This document shows positions 56,726 through 64,000 of a DNA stretch of 64,000 nucleotides, piece after piece. The stretch is taken from positions 12,358,501-12,422,500 of the forward strand of contig NC_065900.1 in the NCBI RefSeq assembly GCF_905147045.1. Reading direction: 5' to 3'. Under the pieces are notes generated by a model. It saw only the letters and a list, made by a program, of their open reading frames with translations. It ran no database searches and had not been told where the DNA came from. Position 1 is the first letter of the stretch; each line of letters starts with the position of its first letter. This stretch comes from Nymphalis io. Taxonomy: Eukaryota > Arthropoda > Insecta > Lepidoptera > Nymphalidae. A program made the translations under genes and the position numbers.

Positions 56726-57047
56726 CGTTATGGTATCATTATGACTCGAAGTTATGAAAAGGAAATAATGAAATCACTTTAAAAGTCACACTAATGATTA
56801 TAATTACAATTCGCGGAGCCAATTTTCACTAATGAGGCGATAATTATTTCGTTTCATTAGACGCTCATTAATATTTTGCTTCATAACTTCTGCTTTATAT
56901 ATTACAAGTTAGTAATCATAATTGAATACAGATTACGATAAATTAAATATAAAACTTATAATATTTAATGATGCTTACAGCTTTTATTTTTGCCGAATAG
57001 GTACCGATTACTATGTCATGTGATGTCTTGACCGATTTAGACAACCG

Positions 57048-57310
57048 ATTTTATTTGGTGATAGGGCTTTATGCGATCTCGTCTAGGTAGGTATCACCCA
57101 CTCATTGCATGTTCTACCGCCAAATAGCAATACTTAGTATTATTTTGTTTCAGCTGGAAGGATGAGTGAGCCAGTGAAATTTCAGGCACAATTCTCAAGG
57201 GTTGGAGTGGAGCATTGGCAATATTGGCGGTTCTGACCCGTCCCCATCGGGTGGTTAATTTGCACGTCAGCCTACCACCTTTTATTCGCACTCTGGGCTT
57301 GTAAAAAAAT
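57048..57310 (-). repeat. Family B repeat, minus strand, degraded
   Basis: TTTGGTGATAGGGCTTTATG, TCGTCTAGGTAGGTATCACC, CACTCATTGCATGTTCTACC, GATGAGTGAGCCAGTGAAAT, GGAGCATTGGCAATATTGGC. The 111-residue minus-strand ORF that overlaps it is not a gene. Confidence 0.75.
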
Positions 57311-58604
57311 AAAATAAAGAAAATGATCGGCATTATCGAAATTTTGTATAACATGATCAAATCTCGTACGACATAACGAATAAACTTTATAAAATATATA
57401 TAATACATAAATATATATATTAACAACAACTTTTAAGACAAATATTCTGACAGTTATTCAAAATAGCGTTTAAAATGTGATAATGGATCTTTTATGGTAG
57501 GGCAAGTCATCTGTATAAAATAGACATATCACATAGATGGTATAAATATTAGTTGCACAATAATATCTTCAAAAGTTTGTTTTTTTTCTTTTTTATTCAA
57601 CACGGTTACATCAAACCGCATATTTAATTTTTGTAATTGGTGATGTGTAAAAACCTATGAGCGGTACTACTACGAATGTTATGCGACCTTAATTGACCAT
57701 ATCGGTGTAGGCGGCTGGGCTCTAGGTGACTGACATAAACGGTAAAACAAGACTCCGTGGTTGAAGCATCGTCAGCTAATAATATGTACGTATCTCCCAC
57801 TCAAAATTCTCAAAGACAAAATAAACTACTAGAAGAATACAGTACAACCATAAAAAATTACAAATGGGAGTAGCGTAACCTGAGTAAATATACGCCCCAC
57901 GATTTTATTTTGGAGTCTGATCAATGCCCTTGATTGCTGGGAACAGTGGCGTGACGACTGGAACCTAGGACCTAACTAATTATGTTTTAACTTTTAGTGC
58001 ATATCTTTATCACTATTCTTATATATTTCTTTTCAAATAAAACTGTTTAAATTAAAACATTTTTTTACCCTTTAAGTTTTTGCAAGTATATCAGCCATTT
58101 TGTATATTACATTTGCGTTTTAGCCATCATATTATATATGGTTCAGAGCTGACTCTAGTTTCGCGTATCACAAGGTATTATATATTAAATGGTATCTTAT
58201 TACATCTAACTAAAAGTAGCGGTCGCCAGCTGATTTTAAAATTCATACAAGTTCCTATAAAGATAAGGAAAAAATGCTTGTGATAGATAAATATGCATTC
58301 GTTTGCATTTCCATGCGTCGACTGTGCGCCTAATGGGAGTGCGGTCTTTTAATATTATAATGTGTTAATCGTTTAGTCATTCTTTACTTGAAACGTCTCT
58401 CGGATCGACGCCTAGAATTCTAATAAAAAACTTACATTGTTAAGAAATTTAAATAAAATATGGGTACTGCACACACTTGCTATTTAATTAAAACTAAAAC
58501 AAGCTGTAAATATCATATTACAGGACTTTTTAAATTGTAATTTATGTCGTAGAAGCACATGACAATAATAATACTTTAAATATGACGCTATTTTGAATAT
58601 TTAC
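57311..58604. other. AT-rich non-coding DNA
   Basis: No gene is seen. GC-richer sequence around 57680-57730 and 57890-57970 is unassigned. Confidence 0.35.
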
Positions 58605-59560
58605 TGACGTCATACTGCCATTAATCTCTTTTTTTATAATTGCTTCATAGTTTAAATAGTTCTCTTAATTTGCAATGTTATTTTTATTAATATTGTATTT
58701 ATTTCACTTCCTTACATATTCTACTGAGCTGCTTGCCTGTTACTTCTACACAGCATCATCTACAAATCGGTGATAATTTTCTTAAATTAATCTTCACATT
58801 AAATAAAGTTTACATAACTTTTTTTTTTCAACGCCTTGTTTATATTCAGTTATTGTACTGACTATTGTAGATGTCATAATGTTTATAAGTTAAAAAAATA
58901 CGCTTAGCTATGACGTCACAATAACGTTTGATATTGTTAGAAAATAATTTAAAATATAATATCTGAAACTAGTTGTGGAAGAGTCGAAAGATAATACAAA
59001 ATATTTTATGTATGTTTCCTTTAATCAAACGACCCGGTTATATTATGTATCATATTGACGTTATGTCAACTTATTAACATTTATGCCTATTTTCATAAAT
59101 ATAATTATTGTCTATAATAAAAATCGTTTAAAAATGTACAGGTGATGTTATAATGTTTGTTAAAGATCGTTTAAAAATGAACGAGAAAAAGAAATACCTC
59201 AGACATAAGACCAAAAAATAATTGTTAATGTGCCATCTATAAATAAAGTCACTTCGAGTTACTTGTCTGCTTTTACCTTTGAATCAAACTCGTAAATTGA
59301 ACAATTTTTATCCCGAAATGTAAGGTTTCTAAATGAATCGAAAAATATTTCAACGTTCGAATTACACGCGGTTTTATAAAAGTTAACATATAAATAGCGA
59401 CAGTATATAAACGCGATGTAAAATTATATCACACAATCAAACCCACATAGAAAGTTCAATAAAGGATGATAAATTTCGCTTCCCGAGGCCAGCGAGTTGA
59501 TCACCACAACGAAAGCGTGACGTCACTGCGCTTACGATTGCGTCACCGTGGATCGCATAT
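58605..59560. promoter_or_regulatory. Cluster of three CRE palindromes and a CpG-richer patch
   Basis: Perfect TGACGTCA sites lie at 58605-58612, 58911-58918 and 59518-59525. The last sits in a CpG-richer patch (59478-59560: CGCTTCCCGAGGCCAGCGAG, CGTGACGTCACTGCGCTTAC, GATTGCGTCACCGTGG) that also holds a GCGTCA half-site. TGACGTCA is the binding palindrome of CREB/ATF-type bZIP factors. Three in under 1 kb of AT-rich DNA is more than expected by chance. No core promoter or exon was recognised beside them. Confidence 0.35.
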
Positions 59561-59760
59561 CCTCAATTTATTTGTCTATATGTTCACTGTTCTGAGATAA
59601 AATGCACGAGTATGTGTCAGGAATGACATACTTATGAGTTATTGTATAATGTAAATAGTTTATTCTCTTGTTTAATGTGCATTTTACGGATGTATCTATA
59701 ATATAGCATACTATAGTGGCAGCGTTAAAAGAATTATTTTTCGTTACGCACACACATAAA

Positions 59761-59957
59761 TTCATCTCGTGCTTGACGGTGAAGGAAAACATCGTGAGGA
59801 AACCTGCATGTGTCTGATTTCATTAAAATTCTGCCACATGTGTATTCTACCAACCCGCATTGGAGCAGCGTGGTGGAATAAGCTCCAAACCTTCTCCTCA
59901 AAAAAGGGAGAGGAGGCCTTAGCCCAGCAGTGGGACATTAACAGGCTATTACTGTTA
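59761..59957 (+). mobile_element. Family A SINE, 5'-truncated
   Basis: Starts in the body at ATTCATCTCGTGCTTGACGG and runs to the 3' end (AGCCCAGCAGTGGGACATTA, ACAGGCTATTACTGTTAC). Sequence is close to the other good copies. The whole tRNA head is missing. No convincing target-site duplication was found. Confidence 0.85.
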
Positions 59958-60039
59958 CACCTAAAATGATTTTCAGTGTATCTGTATATCTGAGCTACTT
60001 TTTACTTTTCACATATATATTTTATTGCCTTGTTTGCCA

Positions 60040-60366
60040 CTACACCAGTGGCAGATCCCGAGTTCCTGGGATCAAGCCCCAGGTCAGGCCGATAAAAAAT
60101 CTTTGGTTTTTCTTTCGAAAAATTATCAATAGCGATCAGGAGTCTGGAGTGTGTACACTCCCGTGCCTCGTAGAGCACGTAAAGCCTTTGTTCCTGAGCT
60201 TGAACTTTTTTCGGTATTACCGGATTGCCTTCCCATCGGATTATGATAATGAGGGAAAAAGCTGCACTCTACCTTTTGCACACATTTGCGCACTAAAATA
60301 TGTCCGGCGCAGATGCCTAGTTTTTCCTGAGATTGAACGCCGTGGCCGAAGTTAGGCAAGAGGACA
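60040..60366 (+). mobile_element. Family C SINE, diverged full-length copy
   Basis: GAGTTCCTGGGATCAAGCCC and CAGGTCAGGCCGATAAAAAA (head B-box side), TCTTTGGTTTTTCTTTCGAA, GGAGTGTGTACACTCCCGTG, GGATTGCCTTCCCATCGGAT and GAACGCCGTGGCCGAAGTTA, with GAGGACATCAAATACT at the end, follow the 21.9-kb copy. A 129-residue ORF crossing it is a repeat translation. Confidence 0.7.
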
Positions 60367-60423
60367 TCAAATACTTGAAATATAAATATAAGAATTTAGT
60401 AAAATTTATTCCGTTACTAATAT

Positions 60424-60490
60424 ATAATAGTCCCATGGGTCGATGGATTCATGTGTTGTTTCCCTTCACCATCGAGCACGCAGATAATTA
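60424..60490 (-). mobile_element. Family A SINE fragment
   Basis: TTTCCCTTCACCATCGAGCA then CGCAGATAATTAT is like the minus-strand TTTTCCTTCACCGTCAAGCA and CGAGATGAATTAT block. Short and diverged. Confidence 0.35.
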
Positions 60491-60977
60491 TATACAGCTG
60501 GTTAAAATATATAGATATGGCTTAATATTATGTTTATTACTAGAATTGTATATAAGCGTTTTTCTTAATTCTCTCACGTAGATAACTTTATACATATAAT
60601 TACGTTTTAGATGTTGTAGTAGAAGAAATATTTTTCAACTTATTTCACTTTTATATTGATGACATTATATGAATAATATTTATTTATTAATTTGGAAATA
60701 AGTCATAAGTCAAATGCACGTTACACGTAGTTTATTAGTGCTAAACCCGTCGATCGTTGCACTAACTGATGGCGTCATCGCCTTGTACCCATGAGATGTT
60801 AAAAGCACGAGCCTTATTCGGTTGTATGATTTTTAATCATATTATAATACGAACTGTTATATCTATCTGCGATGGGCTTTGTTGTGATAATACATGGAAA
60901 ATAACGTTTAATATCAATTTTTATTTAGGAGTGTTATCAAAATCTTCCTTGTCTTTTTTATAAGTACATACATAATG

Positions 60978-61145
60978 ACATAGGGCTTTGTGCAAGCCCG
61001 TCTGGGTATGTACCACCTACTTATATCACCAAAATTTAACATAATGTTATCAGTGACGCTAATAACATTGACGACGTAGTAGATAGAAAATATTTTTGCA
61101 GTCTATGGGCGGTGCGGACCAGGTGGCCCATTTGCCAGTATTCCC
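60978..61145 (-). repeat. Family B repeat, minus strand, internally deleted
   Basis: ATAGGGCTTTGTGCAAGCCC and GTCTGGGTATGTACCACCTA at one end, and CAGTCTATGGGCGGTGCGGA then CCAGGTGGCCCATTTGCC at the other. The middle of the element is missing or replaced. Confidence 0.7.
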
Positions 61146-62204
61146 CATCTATTTGAAATAAAATAATAATAACAAAGACATGGTTAACATTAATAATTAT
61201 ATTTAAAAAATCTTTGGTAGCGGTATTTTATCCAACCGATATTTGCTGGCAGGGTTTAAAGTATGGAGGGGCTTGCTAATAATTTTTATGAAAATAAAAT
61301 GCAACTTAGAATTAACACAACTTTTTATGTCTGAATTCGGGTAAGATAAAATGCTAATCGATTTCGAATGTATATTTTTAAATGCACATGAAATTGACGA
61401 TTGTCACGTCAATATATAAGTAATATTATATACCAAAACTTCTCAAACGCGCAGCAACTTCTGGAGTAAGCTTTATGCAAATTGGCTTAAAAAAATTCAA
61501 TTTGTTTCAAATAAAAAGGTATTACAAAGAAAACGTCTGCTATTTTACTAGCAAAGTAATTCCATATAATTTGTTTATGAGATTTTGGATATTTTTTAGT
61601 TGTATATTAAAAGGGACAGAAACAAACAAACGCTTATCAGTACTACTGCTAATACTACATAATGACAGTTCAGCGTTTAACTATGCCGTAGTAATAGTAG
61701 ATATTCGAGTATAAGACAAGTTAGAAAGGAAATGAATGCAAGTGCCCGCTACCAAGTAGAGGCTCAGTGAATTCCTACGCCCGCTCCCAGTGCGAGCGAG
61801 ATGACCGATTGATCGTATGAGATAGAACGGGACACCGAATTGACCTACATCAATAAGTGGACGGTGCAGAGATCAGAAGAGTGTGCATTTGTTTCCATGT
61901 GTGCGTTTAAACGTAATGTGTTAATATACACACGTAAAGTATGCTACAAAATTGTACATAAGGTAGCCAATAAAAGTATTAAAATAACTTCATTAGTTAG
62001 ACAACAACACCGAGTGCAGCTTTACAATGTCATTAATAATAATCATAATCGTCTTAGAATGTTTTTTTAATTATTTTTAGTTGCATAACATACTATAAAC
62101 TGTTAACTATATATAAATATGTTTTATATTTAAAATATTAGACATACTGTGTTATTTATATTTGAAAATAAAAAAGTCATAATTGAAATGTACAAAGTTT
62201 TAAT
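61146..62204. other. AT-rich non-coding DNA
   Basis: No gene is seen. A GC-richer tract at 61740-61830 (GTGCCCGCTACCAAGTAGAG, CTACGCCCGCTCCCAGTGCG) could be regulatory or an old repeat. Confidence 0.35.
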
Positions 62205-62345
62205 AATTTTGAAGCGTCAATAGCGCAATGGACCAACCATTGTTATAAAAGTTTCAAGTTTTATTCTGACCGCTTGGGCTATTGTCGTGTCCACTCCTAA
62301 CACAAGTTGTAAGGTAAATAGGAATATCGGTAATTACTTAAAAAG
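62205..62345 (+). repeat. Family H repeat, copy 2
   Basis: TTGAAGCGTCAATAGCGCAA and GTGTCCACTCCTAACACAAG then TTGTAAGGTAAATAGGAATA match the copy at 35.5 kb in the same order. TATCGGTAATTACTT closes the block. Confidence 0.5.
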
Positions 62346-64000
62346 GGATATAGATAGTATTCTTAAAAAAAAACAACATTTTTGTATGGTTTATTTATTG
62401 CTTATTCGTGCTGATTAGTGAATGTCTGATGTACGTAGACCATCTTAATGAGGACAAGGATTTAGAAATTCACTCACCACGCCTTTCTATTCTAGGTGAT
62501 TGGTGATTAAGAATCCTAACATATACGTTTCATTAAGATCCACGTGACTTGTTTTTCATCGCGGCTTGTAGAAGCATTTGATTGTGCTCCTTCATGTTAG
62601 TAAGTAGAAGTTATAAATCAAATAAGAATTTAAAAAATAATCCATACAATTCAACTGACAGTCTTAATCTCAATTATGATATTAATTATAATGACTGTGA
62701 AGTAATTGACCAATTGTAAAACAATATAACTTTTACTTTAAATCCCCATTGCAACTTTGTTTGACAATTGGTTTGCAGATATTGCAACGTGACAGTCCGC
62801 CATTGCATTTACGGTGAGGTCATTCTTATATTCTAATTTTAAAATCGATTAAAGCATAACGCTCTATGTCGTATATATATAACAAACAGGATAAATGTAC
62901 GAAATCGAATTCAAAGCGTTTTCGTTAACATTTTATGAGGAGCGACAAAAATATTAATTTGTGTTATAAATTAAAGTAATACTTAATAACAAGCTAACTG
63001 ATGGTAGATGGTTTCTTTGTTAAGTACATTCTTGTAACAATTATTTATTAATCAACTCATCATCATATTGTGAAACATAATTAATTCATTTTTTCATTCA
63101 TTAAATTAAATTCGTTTATTTGTTGAACTGTTGATTTAAATTATTTTATAATAATTTAAATAAAGAAATAAGAATACAAATATATACAACAGCTGGATTT
63201 TTTTTAAATAAAAAATGTCAAATTTAACTTTGCAAAGCAATGTAAAAGCTAGTGAAGTAATTTATCACTTAGCTCCATATTCATGCACCTCGACGATGGT
63301 CTTCAGTGACAGCTGTCAGATATAAGAGACAGTGACTCGATCTCCTAGTCTTCAACAACCTACAACTATTTTCCTATATTTACGATAAACGAAACACGAA
63401 TATCATCATTCATTTTACAATATCATTCAACTTTACAATATTTAAACTCGAACCGATACTTTCCACATACTTTGACTTTAATGCATACGCAAAGCGCATA
63501 TAAGAATAAATAGCACTCTATATTATATTTCTATAATCAACATTTTCGGTCTTTCAACTAAATTGTCGTTTTAAAAGGTTCATGTCTAAGAGCACTTAGT
63601 TGCTGAGAGATTTTTGCAACTATCTCTGCAATTAAAATTTGCATTAGTGAAACATTTAATGTATTTTATGCATTATCTGTGCTCTTCTCAGGTCACGATA
63701 GAGTTGATGACATGCAATGCATTGAATTTTAAATAAAATGCGCTTTATGACACTCTTGTTTGTCGGGCTAAAAGAGTAATGACCGGTTTCTTAAACTAAT
63801 TGATAGCTGATTTAAACAAAATGCGTTTCCAATACAATGATTTGCTAATAGCAAATAATCTAATATATAATGCACGTAAGATTTTTGAATATATAAGTCA
63901 TATTTATCGTTCCATTAAAGTACTTTTAATTATCATTGCTTTCTAATTTAATTGATTGAAACACGCCGCCATCTCATCCCAAACTAAGCGGAGCTTGTGC
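62346..64000. other. AT-rich non-coding DNA; repeat edge at the end
   Basis: No gene is seen. The last 40 bases (CGCCATCTCATCCCAAACTA, AGCGGAGCTTGTGC) recall the start of another repeat common in butterfly genomes and are cut by the window edge. Confidence 0.3.

Noticed and set aside
57094..57429. 111-residue minus-strand ORF
   Set aside because: Overlaps a degraded family B repeat and AT-rich flank.
57922..57945. CAATGCCCTTG, resembling the start of the insect microRNA miR-2788 as I remember it
   Set aside because: The match fails after about 11 bases, and no hairpin surrounds it. Mature microRNAs of this kind are almost invariant.
59966..60355. 129-residue ORF
   Set aside because: It crosses a family C SINE and its hydrophobic start comes from AT-rich flanking DNA.

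Overview
The window looks like a stretch of lepidopteran nuclear genome, probably a butterfly and perhaps a nymphalid. It is strongly AT-rich, has no long open reading frame on either strand, and is full of short interspersed repeats of the kinds familiar from Lepidoptera. The main one is a tRNA-headed SINE that I match by memory to the Metulj group described in Heliconius. The species and the locus cannot be named from this sequence. No complete gene is recognisable. The spacing of features suits a large intergenic region or one or more very long introns.

The best gene-like signal is near the left end (about 4.6-5.5 kb). Two CpG-rich patches hold an arthropod-type initiator (TCAGT, 5171-5175), an NRF1/ewg-like GCATGCGC, a 60-residue upstream ORF (5261-5443), and an ATG at 5468 followed 16 bases later by a near-perfect splice donor (5483/5484). 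If real, this is the first exon of a gene transcribed rightwards, and much of the window could be its first intron. Its product is not identifiable from five codons.

The rest is AT-rich non-coding DNA broken by two things. The first is a set of short CpG-rich islands (about 12.5, 13.5, 26.0, 28.1, 33.1, 39.2, 56.1 and 59.5 kb) that are candidate cis-regulatory elements. Two of them (28.1 and 56.1 kb) share GCATGCGCG with the putative promoter. A cluster of three perfect CRE palindromes (TGACGTCA) lies at 58.6-59.5 kb. The second is mobile DNA, grouped here as family A (Metulj-like SINE, about 17 copies or fragments), family B (a ~290-bp repeat with conserved ends, 8 copies or fragments), family C (a second tRNA-headed SINE, 4 copies or fragments), family D (two ~200-bp copies), family E (two copies of a ~90-bp motif), family F (a short repeat common in Lepidoptera, about 7 fragments), family G and family H (two copies each). 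There is also a mariner transposase remnant, two LINE 3'-end-like fragments, a 470-bp GC-rich insertion of unknown family with a 15-bp target-site duplication (37.1 kb), two microsatellites and several strong hairpins.

The most distinctive points are a SINE whose tRNA head is inverted in place, as twin priming would produce (46.4 kb); a hairpin with a perfect 27-bp stem (20.2 kb); the 37.1-kb insertion; and the putative first exon. All short ORFs in the window look like chance frames or translations of repeats, apart from the mariner remnant. I found no CRISPR array, rRNA, functional tRNA gene, or known insect microRNA that I could recognise.
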